Positions 53,012 through 62,398 are shown, counted from the first letter of the stretch. The stretch: DNA of 64,000 nucleotides from Ornithinibacillus californiensis (GCF_001038485.1 NZ_LDUE01000060.1:1-64000); one strand, 5' to 3'. The notes: generated from the letters alone by a model not told the origin. Translations and numbers: made by a program.

Positions 53012-53437
53012 CTAAATCCCGGGTTTCGATTTATTTACCAATATATTCCTTAAATTCAATGTGAGGTCTTTCGTTAGATGTCCGTATTCTTCTTTTTCTA
53101 TATCCCGTAGAATAGCACCCGTTTCTCCAAACCAAATGTCATACGCTACTAATCGTTCGGGCATGTTTTTATCTAATAAGAGAAATAAGGTTACTCTTAT
53201 TTGTTCTCCTTCGATTGAAGCTTCTTCTTGATTGTCCCACTCTGCTTCCTCTAGTATGGATTTCACTTGTTCTAAGGAATCCTCCTCGACAATCATTCGT
53301 TGCTCACCGTCGGGTAGTTTTATATCAATTCTGGTAAGTGAGTCAAGGTCCCATGATCCTGGTGATTGGACTTGAAAGATACCATAAATAACAATACCTA
53401 AAATAAAACAACAAGCTACGAGTAATTTCTTGTTCAT
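53012..53437 (-). CDS. Membrane-anchored hypothetical protein
   Basis: 141 residues from the ATG eight bases after AGGAG; N-terminal helix KKLLVACCFILGIVIYGIF, then an extracellular part containing DIKLPDGEQRMIVEEDSLEQV. The latter resembles the region DEALVQEVIDIFN...EWETN of the 14024 lipoprotein only in style. No family assigned. Confidence 0.6.
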   Translation of the reverse strand: MNKKLLVACCFILGIVIYGIFQVQSPGSWDLDSLTRIDIKLPDGEQRMIVEEDSLEQVKSILEEAEWDNQEEASIEGEQIRVTLFLLLDKNMPERLVAYDIWFGETGAILRDIEKEEYGHLTKDLTLNLRNILVNKSKPGI

Positions 53438-53538
53438 TATCATTCTCCTAAACTCCACAGGAATTTTGTTTTTTCTTAATTGTACAACTTTGGTAGAATA
53501 ATATACATACTAAATGCTGATAAGTAGGAAGTGAAAAA

Positions 53539-54249
53539 ATGAAAATTGCAATCATATCAGATATCCATGGTAACGTAACCGCATTAGAGGCGGTGTTAGA
53601 AGATATCTATTCTCGTGGTATTGAAAGGATATTTTGCCTTGGTGATTTAGTGGGAAAAGGTCCCCGGGGCTCCGAGTGTATCGCACTCGTTCGAAAGCAT
53701 TGTGAAAAAGTTGTGCGCGGTAATTGGGATGTGAACATTCTAGGAGAGACGAAATATGAGGAATTGCAATGGGTTCAGAAGCGGCTATCGGAAGAAGATA
53801 TGCAGTATCTTGCATCACTACCCTTCCATATTGATCTAGAGATGAATGGCCAACTCATTCGTTTCTTTCACGCATCTCCGCAAAGTGAATTTAACCGAAT
53901 CTTCCCGTACGCACATCCGAGAGAGAAAATCCTGAGTTTGTTTGATAACACAGAGGAGACTGGGCTGTCTGAAAGGAATCCCGATATGGTATTTTACGGG
54001 GACATCCATGTAACACTACTACAGACGTATAAACACGGGATCATCTGTAATGTTGGTAGTGTCGGGAATGCATTAGATATTCCATCCGCATCGTATGCTA
54101 TTTTGGATGGAAGTCAAGGTACAAATACGATTCAATTTGTCCGATTAGACTATGATAAGGAAAGCGAACTAGCGGTAACAAAAGACCTTGGAATGCCGGG
54201 GTATGAGAAATACGAAAATGAGTTGTTGTACGCGAAATATAGGGGGTAA
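53539..54249 (+). CDS. Metallophosphoesterase family protein
   Basis: 236 residues with the calcineurin-type motifs IISDIHGN, CLGDLVGKGP, RGNWD and GDIHV. Binds two divalent metals and hydrolyses a phosphoester, probably a nucleotide or phosphoprotein. Its stop overlaps the start of the following methyltransferase gene. Confidence 0.9.
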   Translation: MKIAIISDIHGNVTALEAVLEDIYSRGIERIFCLGDLVGKGPRGSECIALVRKHCEKVVRGNWDVNILGETKYEELQWVQKRLSEEDMQYLASLPFHIDLEMNGQLIRFFHASPQSEFNRIFPYAHPREKILSLFDNTEETGLSERNPDMVFYGDIHVTLLQTYKHGIICNVGSVGNALDIPSASYAILDGSQGTNTIQFVRLDYDKESELAVTKDLGMPGYEKYENELLYAKYRG

Positions 54250-55007
54250 TGGGGTTGGAGACAAAGGAAATATTAAAAGTAAATAAAGACGGTTGGGAAA
54301 ATGCAGCGGAGCGCTTCTTCGGCAGAACTGCCCTTCCAGAGTTAGGTCCACTAGCACCAACGGAGGAAGATTTGAATCTATTTGGGGATGTAAGAGACAA
54401 AAAAGTACTGGATATTGGTTGCGGAAGCGGTCATTCCCTTCAGTATATGGGCAATAGGGGGGCGAGTGAGCTATGGGGATTAGATCTGACTACTAAGCAA
54501 ATCGAGACAGCTTCCCAGCTCCTAGAAGCTCAATCTGTTCCAGTGAATCTATATGAGTCACCTATGGAAGAAAATCCAGGCTTACCACAAGAATATTTTG
54601 ATATCGCCTATTCCATCTATGCGCTAGGTTGGACGGTGGATTTGGAAAGAACGCTGGCTAATATTTGTAGTTATTTAAAGCCAGGGGGAACGTTTGTATT
54701 CAGTTGGGAACATCCGATGCATGATCGAGTGAAACGAGAGGGCTCGTCTTTTATCGTGGAGAAATCTTATCTAGAAGAAGGACCCGAATACAATGAGGCA
54801 TGGAATCATGAGGTTATCATATACCATAGGAAACTAACTACCTATATTAATACGTTAATAAAGGTAGGGCTCGTGATAGATAGAGTAATTGATGATGTTG
54901 TATTGCCAGATATAGTTCCTGAAGGTAATCATCGCAGATGGTATTCCGTGGATAAAGCGAAGTTAATTCCAGCAACGTTTATAATTAAGGCAAGTAAAAG
55001 GGAATAG
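54249..55007 (+). CDS. Class I SAM-dependent methyltransferase
   Basis: 252 residues; motif I KVLDIGCGSGHSLQYMG, acidic end of strand 2 LWGLDLTTKQIE, and YLKPGGTFVFSWEHPMH. Substrate unknown. ATG overlaps the previous stop (TAATG); a TTG two codons later has better ribosome-site spacing. Confidence 0.88.
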   Translation: MGLETKEILKVNKDGWENAAERFFGRTALPELGPLAPTEEDLNLFGDVRDKKVLDIGCGSGHSLQYMGNRGASELWGLDLTTKQIETASQLLEAQSVPVNLYESPMEENPGLPQEYFDIAYSIYALGWTVDLERTLANICSYLKPGGTFVFSWEHPMHDRVKREGSSFIVEKSYLEEGPEYNEAWNHEVIIYHRKLTTYINTLIKVGLVIDRVIDDVVLPDIVPEGNHRRWYSVDKAKLIPATFIIKASKRE

Positions 55008-55034
55008 GAGCAGCCCCGCCATTGTATGGTGGGG

Positions 55035-55265
55035 TTACTCCTTTTGTTTTTGTTTCAATATGGTATATATAGCATTACCTAGAATTGCGATGACGATAGA
55101 GACAATCAACTTAACTGCTAATCCTTCTTTAATGTGAGCCGTTATCTTTTGAATTATTGTTGCCTCATCTACCCAATCAATAACGTAGCCAACTCTAAAT
55201 AGAGGAAGATTAACAATGATAAAGGCTATGAAAAAGATAAGGGTGAACCTTGTAAAGACGCTCAT
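55035..55265 (-). CDS. Small two-TM membrane protein (76 residues)
   Basis: Not recognised. Helices RFTLIFFIAFIIVNLPLF and AVKLIVSIVIAILGNAIYTIL with a polar loop. It follows a methyltransferase gene on the same strand. Topology like the 45144 protein. Confidence 0.6.
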   Translation of the reverse strand: MSVFTRFTLIFFIAFIIVNLPLFRVGYVIDWVDEATIIQKITAHIKEGLAVKLIVSIVIAILGNAIYTILKQKQKE

Positions 55266-55296
55266 ATTAACACCTCATATAAAAGGATTAGCTAGA

Positions 55297-56001
55297 TTAT
55301 TTCTTTCTAAATAGACCAGTCCATAATGCGGAAGTTCCGAATGCCGCACTAGATGTATCCATATCAATCATTTTACGTATCTCTACTACCTCAAAATCTT
55401 TGAAAATATGTCGAAGCTTTTCCTCGTTGAAACCTAAACCTCCTTGAAGGTTACCTAATCGGTATACTTCCCAATCCGTAATATCAGAACCTCCATACTT
55501 ACCACCAGTAACAAAGCAAGTAAGTGCAAAGTATCCTCCAGGTTTAAGAGAGTAGTTTACTAGGTTGATGTAGTCCATCCGTCGATGAGGAGCAAGGTGG
55601 TGGAAGCAGCCAGAATCGTAAACTAAATCGTATGTGTCTTGCTTTGTATGGAGATGGAATATGTTTTGGATGATAAAATTGATATCCACATTAGCTTCTT
55701 TGGCCCGTTCCCTAGCCCACTCAATGGTTTCTTTTGAGATGTCTACTGCATCCACTTTAAATCCATTTTTGGCAAGGTAGATTGCATTTCTTCCTGGCCC
55801 ACAACCAAGCTCTAACACTTTTCCGGAAGAGATAAAACCATTCTTATAATAGGAAACTAGGTTCTCATCGGGCTTATTTTGGAAGAATGGAATAGGTTTA
55901 TTACGGTCTTGGTAGAAGCCATCCCAGAATTGTGTTGGTTCCCGTAAGAAGGAATCTAGCATTTCAAGAAGATCTTCGTAATTAGATATCGTTTCATTCA
56001 T
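55297..56001 (-). CDS. SAM-dependent methyltransferase (TehB/thiopurine type)
   Basis: 234 residues; N-terminal FWDGFYQDRNKPIPFFQNKP, motif I KVLELGCGPGRNAIYLA, and LVYDSGCFHHLAPHRRMDY. Resembles small-molecule methyltransferases acting on chalcogens or thiols. Starts at the ATG eight bases after GGAG; the GTG at 56010 overlaps the ribosome site. Confidence 0.87.
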   Translation of the reverse strand: MNETISNYEDLLEMLDSFLREPTQFWDGFYQDRNKPIPFFQNKPDENLVSYYKNGFISSGKVLELGCGPGRNAIYLAKNGFKVDAVDISKETIEWARERAKEANVDINFIIQNIFHLHTKQDTYDLVYDSGCFHHLAPHRRMDYINLVNYSLKPGGYFALTCFVTGGKYGGSDITDWEVYRLGNLQGGLGFNEEKLRHIFKDFEVVEIRKMIDMDTSSAAFGTSALWTGLFRKK

Positions 56002-56175
56002 TCGGAGCACTCCTTTCCTTTAAGTTAATTTTACCATAATTGGGAATATTGATTAACGAGGCGATCTTAACTGGCTCGCTGTTTATGTTTTAAAATTCTG
56101 ATGCTTTTAGGGTGTTATGTTAGTATTAATATATATAGATATTTATTAATAGGATAATGAATTGGAGGATGCAAA

Positions 56176-56685
56176 ATGGATGTAAGGTATCCCATTGGGA
56201 AACTACAAGTTCCTGAGAAAGTAACATTGACAAATATCCGTGAATGGCTAAAGGAAATTGAAACATTCACAATTCGATTAAGAGAAACGGTAGACCCATT
56301 AAGTGAAGAAGAATTAAGTGAAAAGTATCGTGAAGGTAGCTGGACAGTTCGCGAACTTGTTCATCACATTGCAGATTCGCAGTTGACCATGTATCAACGT
56401 TTGAAGCTAGCTTTAACAGACGAGAATCCAACAGTTCCAGCTTTTGATGAAGAAAAGTGGGTTAGTCTACCGGATTCAAAGCTTCCTGTAGAAAGTTCTA
56501 TTAAAATGTTGGAAGGTATCAATGAGCGAATTGTATCTTTAGGAAACACCTTAACCGAAGAACAATTAGGTCGAACCTTTACTCACCAAATAAATGGTAA
56601 CATTGCGGTTGCAACAAAAGTTGCAAAGTTATCTTGGCATGAAGAGCATCACTTAGCTCATATAAAAATTGCATTATCAAAGTAA
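56176..56685 (+). CDS. DinB-superfamily metal-dependent protein, YfiT/BstA-type bacillithiol transferase
   Basis: 169 residues beginning VRYPIGKLQVPEKVTLTNI; four-helix DinB/YfiT fold with metal-binding His in VHHIAD and in HEEHHLAHI. The family includes bacillithiol transferases that detoxify electrophiles. GGAGG lies upstream of the ATG. Confidence 0.88.
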   Translation: MDVRYPIGKLQVPEKVTLTNIREWLKEIETFTIRLRETVDPLSEEELSEKYREGSWTVRELVHHIADSQLTMYQRLKLALTDENPTVPAFDEEKWVSLPDSKLPVESSIKMLEGINERIVSLGNTLTEEQLGRTFTHQINGNIAVATKVAKLSWHEEHHLAHIKIALSK

Positions 56686-56723
56686 TACATTAAGAATGGT
56701 GAAGGATACGTTGTCATATTAAT

Positions 56724-56761
56724 AAAGACAGACGAAATGAGATTCGATTTCGTCTGTCTTT
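56724..56761. terminator. Bidirectional terminator
   Basis: AAAGACAGACGAAAT and ATTTCGTCTGTCTTT form a perfect 15-bp stem between convergent genes. Confidence 0.93.
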
Positions 56762-56783
56762 TAATTTATGCTCTGGCTACCTG

Positions 56784-57854
56784 TTAGCTTTTAATCTTAC
56801 TTATTAATGCTATTAATGTTTCCTGGCTTAAAAAAGGTGCTAGACTTGCTAAAGCACTCGGGCTTAACTTCTTTAAATCAGCTTCTCCGATTAGTTTACC
56901 AAGCGCCTCCTGGCCAAGAAATGGTGCGATTGCGGTCAACGTGTGATCATCTAATTCAACCGATTTGGCTATCTCACCAAGTGCTTTTTTACTGACAAAT
57001 GGGGCAATTGCTGCTAGATGGTGAGCCTCTACCTTTTCTTCGTGAATTCGAAGTGCTATCTTATCCGTTGTTTCCTGATCCAAGAACGGTGCAATGGCTA
57101 CAATTTTGGAAAATGTAACCTGACTCATATCCGCCTTTTCAACCAAGCCTTGAAGTACTTCCAAGTGAACAAATGGCGCTAATCCCATAAGAAACTCCCA
57201 ACGAATATCCTCTAATGGTATTTCTCTAATTATATCGTTAATTTCATCACCAATAAATGGACCAAGATGTGCAATATCACTGATACTTAGCGAGTCTCTC
57301 TTTTCCATCAAAAGTTTTGTGAGTAGTTCACTCTTTAAGAATGGAGCAAGGTGAATGATATCTTTTACTTCATAAGCATCATCAACCGATATTTTATTGA
57401 ATAACTCCTCTAGTGCATCTTCTGTTAGAAAGGGTGCTAATTGTGTAATGTGTTCTAATGACAATTTATCATTATCGATATTTTTTGTAATACTTCCTAG
57501 TGAACTGGATTTTAATACAGGGGCAATAGATATGAGATCTTCTACATCTGATTCACCCTTATTTACGATGTTAGCAGCTTTTTCCGTTTCCTTGTTCACG
57601 ACGTTGTGGATAATAGGTCCAATATTTTTTATTTGCTTCTCTTGTTTCCCACCATTCAATATGTCGTCCACAGATGTTTGAAACGCGTCAGCTAATGTGA
57701 TCAAAGTCCCGACATCTGGAATAGAGTCTCCTTTTTCCCATTTGGAAACGGCTTGGTGGCTTACATTTAACTGTTCTGCAAGTTCTACCTGTGTGAGGTC
57801 TTTCTCTTTTCGTAATTTCGATATGTATGAACCGATTAGTTGACTGTTTAACAT
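56784..57854 (-). CDS. XRE-type regulator with nine C-terminal APFL repeats
   Basis: 356 residues. The helix-turn-helix (about 8-62) is LTQVELAEQLNVSHQAVSKW, typical of XRE/Cro proteins that bind a palindrome. After a linker with Lys/Asn, nine repeats of about 25-32 residues follow, each centred on IAPFL/LAPFL/LGPFI and followed by a short helix (..E.L..L). The repeats look like a solenoid that senses or docks a partner. Target and signal unknown. Confidence 0.88.
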   Translation of the reverse strand: MLNSQLIGSYISKLRKEKDLTQVELAEQLNVSHQAVSKWEKGDSIPDVGTLITLADAFQTSVDDILNGGKQEKQIKNIGPIIHNVVNKETEKAANIVNKGESDVEDLISIAPVLKSSSLGSITKNIDNDKLSLEHITQLAPFLTEDALEELFNKISVDDAYEVKDIIHLAPFLKSELLTKLLMEKRDSLSISDIAHLGPFIGDEINDIIREIPLEDIRWEFLMGLAPFVHLEVLQGLVEKADMSQVTFSKIVAIAPFLDQETTDKIALRIHEEKVEAHHLAAIAPFVSKKALGEIAKSVELDDHTLTAIAPFLGQEALGKLIGEADLKKLSPSALASLAPFLSQETLIALISKIKS

Positions 57855-57980
57855 TTTTTAATCTCCCCAAAAGTGTATTCAACAGTGCGCGCTGTTCGTA
57901 AAAATCATAGCACAGGCATAAGGATTCAGCTATCAACCATTAGTTGAATCCGGGAGTTCAACTAACAGTAGAATAATAAA

Positions 57981-58003
57981 AGGTGCCGTGATTCACGACA
58001 CCT
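57981..58003 (-). terminator. Terminator of the CAP-domain gene
   Basis: AGGTGCCGTG and CACGACACCT with a 3-base loop, followed on the minus strand by TTTTATTATT. Confidence 0.82.
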
Positions 58004-58009
58004 AATCCG

Positions 58010-58759
58010 TTATTTCTTAATAAACATTTGCGTCCAGTGGTTACCACCTTGCTCATGGCCAACGCCAATATGCGTGAAATTCGCATTTAGAATATTTTCA
58101 CGGTGACCCTGACTGTTCATCCAAGCTTGTACTACTTCTTCTGGGGTAGTTTGCCCTTTAGCAATATTTTCCCCTGCAGACTGATACGTCACGCCATAAT
58201 CACGCATCATATCAAAAGGTGACCCGTAAGTAGGGCTCGTGTGAGAGAAGTAGTTTTTTGCCTGCATGTCATTAGACTTTTCTCTAGCCACCTGACTTAG
58301 AGTCGTATCTACTTGTAATGCAGACAAGCCAGCTTGGCGTCTTTCTTTATTCGTTAATGTAACGACATCACTCTCAAATTGACTTAGGCCATAGTTTTCG
58401 TTTTGTTTTTGCTGTGGCGCTTGTTGAGCTGGTTGTTGTTGCTTTTGCTGCTGGTTTTGTTGTGGTGCTTGTTGCTCTGGAGATCTAGCTCCAATATTGT
58501 TTGTATTTGGTACTTGTTCTCCGTTTGGTAATGCATTATCTTTCCCTTTATTTGTCTCTACTCGGAATTCATACTTGGCATCCTGTGTCTTAATTGGCTG
58601 TGTATGAGGATAATCGTTGCTTGACTCACCAGTACTAATACTAGAAATATTGTCATTATTATTGTTAGTGTCATCCCCGTTATTAGCGTTATCTGTGTTA
58701 CAAGCGGAAAGCAGGATGACCATAAAGATGGCTAGAAAAAATACGGAAAATCGTTTCAT
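58010..58759 (-). CDS. CAP (SCP/PR1) domain lipoprotein, YkwD-like
   Basis: 249 residues: signal and lipobox LLSAC, an Asn/Asp-rich then Gln/Pro-rich linker (about 25-140), and a CAP domain with FESDVVTLTNKERRQAGL, YFSHTSP, GENIAKG and HRENILN. Bacterial CAP proteins are secreted; YkwD is linked to spore germination/wall functions. AAGGAG precedes the ATG; the longer frame adds unrelated residues. Confidence 0.9.
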   Translation of the reverse strand: MKRFSVFFLAIFMVILLSACNTDNANNGDDTNNNNDNISSISTGESSNDYPHTQPIKTQDAKYEFRVETNKGKDNALPNGEQVPNTNNIGARSPEQQAPQQNQQQKQQQPAQQAPQQKQNENYGLSQFESDVVTLTNKERRQAGLSALQVDTTLSQVAREKSNDMQAKNYFSHTSPTYGSPFDMMRDYGVTYQSAGENIAKGQTTPEEVVQAWMNSQGHRENILNANFTHIGVGHEQGGNHWTQMFIKK

Positions 58760-58905
58760 ATATTTCACTCCTTCATATCGTTTGCTCATAGTATTAGTCA
58801 TCTCTGGGAAAATATTGATGATAATAAAGGAATTTTTTTCAAATCAATTTACGAGTAAAAGTACATAGGCTAAACTGAAGTTAGAAAAGAATGAGGAAGT
58901 GAACT

Positions 58906-59580
58906 ATGAATAACATTCTTGTTGTCGATGATGATGCACATATTCGAAAGTTAATGCGTTTATATTTAGAGAATAGTAATTACGGGGTCATTGAAGCAGT
59001 AGATGGGGAAGAGGCTTTGGAACTACTTGGGAAGCACCCTATTGACTTAGCAGTTGTCGATGTGATGATGCCGAAAATAGATGGCTATGAACTAACAGAA
59101 GATATCCGGTCTTTTTTAGATATACCTATTCTCATGGTAACTGCCAAAGGGGAATCACAAGATAAAGTAAAAGGATTTCGTGCAGGTACAGATGACTACT
59201 TGGTGAAACCGTTTGATCCAGTGGAGTTAATCCTACGGGTAGAGGCGTTGTTGAAAAGGTACAATATTCGTGCTGATAACACGGTAAAAATTGGCTCAAC
59301 TGTGGTCGATAAGGATAAGCTCGTCGTTGAATCGGGGGAAAAATCAGTCTCGCTAAAACGAAAAGAATGTGAACTGTTATTTGTGCTTGCCAGCTCTCCA
59401 GGAAAAATTTTCACACGGAATCAGCTTATTGAAAAGATATGGGGATTTGATTACGAAGGTGATGAGCGGACGGTTGATGTACATATTAAACGATTAAGAG
59501 AACAGCTAGAAAATTTCGAGGAAATTGTAATTACAACCGTGAGGGGTCTAGGATATCGGTTGGAGGCAAGCCATGGTTAG
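58906..59580 (+). CDS. OmpR-family response regulator
   Basis: 224 residues; receiver domain with acidic DDD at the start, phosphoacceptor Asp in VVDVMMPKIDG, Lys in DDYLVKPFDP; C-terminal winged helix (SLKRKECELLFVLASSPGKIF, ERTVDVHIKRLREQL, TVRGLGYRLE). Overlaps the kinase gene by eight bases. Target genes unknown. Confidence 0.95.
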   Translation: MNNILVVDDDAHIRKLMRLYLENSNYGVIEAVDGEEALELLGKHPIDLAVVDVMMPKIDGYELTEDIRSFLDIPILMVTAKGESQDKVKGFRAGTDDYLVKPFDPVELILRVEALLKRYNIRADNTVKIGSTVVDKDKLVVESGEKSVSLKRKECELLFVLASSPGKIFTRNQLIEKIWGFDYEGDERTVDVHIKRLREQLENFEEIVITTVRGLGYRLEASHG

Positions 59581-60937
59581 GAGTTTGTATTTAAAGATTG
59601 TTGGCACGTTTATTGGCGTTGTAATAATAAGTATCTGCTTATCCTATGTATTAACGCCGTACTCGTTAAACCAAGAAGTGATTTTTAAAGAAGAATTATC
59701 TGCTATATCCATGGGACTAGCAGAAGTTATCCAAATGACGGGGCCCGAAAGTATTCCGAGATTGATGGATGATTTTGATGAGATTGAGTTTGAAGTATTA
59801 ATTACCAATGGGAAAGATGTATTCTATAAAAAAGACGGGGATTACAACATTCCAATCTTAATAGAAGATGTAGAAGAAATCTTACGGCATTCGTTTGATG
59901 ATCCGGTTGTCATTGTGGACCGGCACAATCCGTCAGCCAGAATTGTTGGGGTACCTATCCAAGTTTCTGGTGAACGTTATGCACTGATAACGAGGATTGA
60001 TTATGAAGATGAATTTGAAGATTTGCAACAAGGGATATTCATCTCGTTAGTATTAGTATTACTAGTTGGAAGTTTGCTGATCTTCTTAGCATCTAGGTAT
60101 TTAGTAGACCCAATTAGGAAATTAACCAATGCTGCACGCAAAATTGCGAAAGGCGATTTCTCTGTACGAGTCGAGAAGCAAAATAGAAAAAACCAAGATG
60201 AAGTTGGCGAGTTAATTGATAGCTTCAACCATATGACAGCAGAGCTAGAAAAAATTGATGCGATGCGTGCTGATTTTGTAAGTAACGTGTCTCATGAAAT
60301 TCAATCACCACTTACCTCAATCAAAGGGTTTACGAAAGCGATAATGGATGATGTCGTTCCTAAAGAGAATGAAAAAGAATACTTAACGATTATCTATCAA
60401 GAGATTGAACGAATGTCCCGTCTTAGTGATAACTTATTACGGATTGCATCCCTTGATTCCGAGCATCACCCATACCATCCAATCTCCTATCGATTGGATG
60501 AACAAATACGGAATTCTGTGCTTACAACCGAACCACAATGGAGTAAAAGACAGATTGAAATCCAACTAGATTTGGAACCAGTTGAAATTTATGCGGATAA
60601 GGATTTAATGGAACAAGTATGGTTGAATTTAATTACGAACGCCATTAAATATACCGAACAAGAAAGAATTATTGAGATTGCCATCCAGATAGATGGAGGT
60701 CAAATCAAAGTTAGCGTAAAAGATTTCGGCATTGGAATACCAAAAGAAGAACTACCGAATTTATTTGCACGTTTCTATAAGGTAGATCGTTCCCGTAACC
60801 GTTCCATAGAAGGCAATGGATTAGGACTATCCATTGTGAAAAAGATATTAACGATACACAAATATTCAATCGATGTGGAAAGTGAAGAAGGGGTGGGATC
60901 CATCTTTACGGTAAATATCCCGATTGAGCAGGGTTAG
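59573..60937 (+). CDS. Sensor histidine kinase
   Basis: 454 residues: TM1 (about 8-28), an extracellular domain of about 130 residues, TM2 (about 155-175), HAMP, HisKA with FVSNVSHEIQSPLTSIKGF (phosphorylated His) and HATPase with NLITNAIKYT, DFGIGIP and GNGLGLSIVKKI. Sensor domain type not recognised. Pairs with the upstream regulator. Confidence 0.95.
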   Translation: MVRSLYLKIVGTFIGVVIISICLSYVLTPYSLNQEVIFKEELSAISMGLAEVIQMTGPESIPRLMDDFDEIEFEVLITNGKDVFYKKDGDYNIPILIEDVEEILRHSFDDPVVIVDRHNPSARIVGVPIQVSGERYALITRIDYEDEFEDLQQGIFISLVLVLLVGSLLIFLASRYLVDPIRKLTNAARKIAKGDFSVRVEKQNRKNQDEVGELIDSFNHMTAELEKIDAMRADFVSNVSHEIQSPLTSIKGFTKAIMDDVVPKENEKEYLTIIYQEIERMSRLSDNLLRIASLDSEHHPYHPISYRLDEQIRNSVLTTEPQWSKRQIEIQLDLEPVEIYADKDLMEQVWLNLITNAIKYTEQERIIEIAIQIDGGQIKVSVKDFGIGIPKEELPNLFARFYKVDRSRNRSIEGNGLGLSIVKKILTIHKYSIDVESEEGVGSIFTVNIPIEQG

Positions 60938-61002
60938 ACTAGTTTTTGGGCAGAGGTAGCATGCGAAGGTGGTGGCATGTTGCCTTTGTTTGTTTATTTT
61001 AT

Positions 61003-61365
61003 CTGAGAGAAAGGCTCTCACGGACAGTTTGCACAAAATAAACAGGATTTTTCCGAGAGGAAGGTTCTTACGGACAGTATGTACAAAATAAACAGGATTT
61101 TGTCCGAGAGGAAGGTTCTCACGGACAGTATGCATAAAATAAGCAGGATTTTGTCCGAGAGAAGGGCTCTCATGGACAGTAAGCATAAAATATTCGAGAT
61201 TTTGTCTGAGAGGAAGGTTCTCACGGACAATATGCACAAAATAAATAGGATTTTGTCTGAGAGGAAGGTTCTCACGGACAATATGCACAAAATAAATAGG
61301 ATTTTGTCCGAGAGGAAGGTTCTTACGGACAATCCCCATAAAATAACCGAGTTTTTGTCCGAGAG
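61003..61365. repeat. Tandem hairpin array 3 (51-bp units, seven hairpins)
   Basis: Repeated order TGTCCGAGAG - GAAGGTT loop - CTCACGGACA - linker (GTATGCATAAAATAAGCAGG ATTT). The period is 51 bp, a multiple of three, so long frames open on both strands. Those frames only translate the repeat and are not counted as genes. Arms are the same as in array 2. Located after the kinase gene. Confidence 0.93.
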
Positions 61366-61475
61366 TACTGGTCTATTCACTTTCACGACTTAATCAGCCT
61401 CCAGTTACACCATTCCTCACAATTAAATATCAATCAAAAAAATATCCCAAAAAAAATTATTCTCACGCTCCACAG

Positions 61476-61507
61476 TTCATATTCAGTTCATATTCATTTT
61501 TTATACT
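61476..61507 (+). promoter_or_regulatory. TTCATA direct repeats with -10 box
   Basis: TTCATA at 61476 and 61487 (11-bp period), then TATACT at 61502. 11-bp-spaced TTNAYA hexamers are the pattern bound by PhoP and other OmpR-type regulators. The rest of the gap to the next gene (about 61508-61697) is an AT-rich leader with a second possible TATAAT near 61573 and no gene. Confidence 0.35.
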
Positions 61508-61697
61508 AAATATACAATCCGAAATGTAAACTTTTTTCTATGATTGTGCAACTAAACACAAAGTTATTTCGTATATAATAATGGAACCATTTTTTGGTAT
61601 AAATCTAGGTTGCAGTTGGCAAGCCTTATAAAATGACTGTACAGATCCGTAGTCTGTAGTAGTAAAGATGAAATATCAGGACCTAGGGGGATACAAC

Positions 61698-62381
61698 GTG
61701 TTTTTTCATCCAATGGATTTTCTAATTCTTATTGCCTTTGGGCTTGCAATGTGGGCGCAAACAAGAGTGCAGGGGAATTTTAAAAAAGGTTCCAAGGTAA
61801 CAGCTTCGTCTGGAATGACCGGATTAGAAGTCGCAAGAAAGATACTAGATCGTGAGGGACTTTCCGATGTAAGAATTGAGCTTTCGAGAAGAGGTGCCTT
61901 GTCAGATCACTATGATCCGACGGCGAGGGTTATTCGACTATCAGAGCCTGTCTATCGTGGGAATTCGATTGCATCACTTGCGGTTGCAGCACATGAGGTT
62001 GGCCACGCGATACAGCATGCAAATCAGTATTCGATGTTAGTACTTAGACATAAGTTATTTCCTTTTGCCAATATTGGCTCACAACTAGCACCATTCCTAT
62101 TAATTGCAGGATTTTTACTAGATAAAAGTAATCTAATTGGAATTGGAATCATCTTATTTTCAGCTGCTGTACTATTTCAAATGATAACCTTACCGGTCGA
62201 ATTTGACGCCTCCAATCGTGCAAGAACAACATTGCTCGAATTAGGAATGATTACGAATGAGGAAGAAAAAGGTGTTGGAAAGGTATTAAATGCAGCGGCA
62301 TTAACTTATTTAGCTAGTACATTAATTGCTGTTTTGGAGCTTGTTAAATATATATTGATTTTTAGACAAAGACAAAACTAA
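61698..62381 (+). CDS. yugP: Zinc membrane metallopeptidase, YugP type
   Basis: 227 residues; N-terminal helix in FHPMDFLILIAFGLAMWAQ and zinc motif AAHEVGHAIQHA (HExxH), then further helices ending in a C-terminal membrane segment. Matches the YugP/Zn_peptidase_2 family; substrate unknown. GTG start six bases after GGGGGA gives the family N-terminus; the ATG at 61668 has no ribosome site. Confidence 0.9.
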   Translation: MFFHPMDFLILIAFGLAMWAQTRVQGNFKKGSKVTASSGMTGLEVARKILDREGLSDVRIELSRRGALSDHYDPTARVIRLSEPVYRGNSIASLAVAAHEVGHAIQHANQYSMLVLRHKLFPFANIGSQLAPFLLIAGFLLDKSNLIGIGIILFSAAVLFQMITLPVEFDASNRARTTLLELGMITNEEEKGVGKVLNAAALTYLASTLIAVLELVKYILIFRQRQN

Positions 62382-62398
62382 CGAAAAGGGTGAGATTT

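Noticed and set aside
60866-61393. Long frames on both strands across 61.0-61.4 kb, encoding repeated 17-residue units
   Set aside because: The 51-bp repeat period is divisible by three, so frames open in several phases. They lack ribosome binding sites and only translate the hairpin array.
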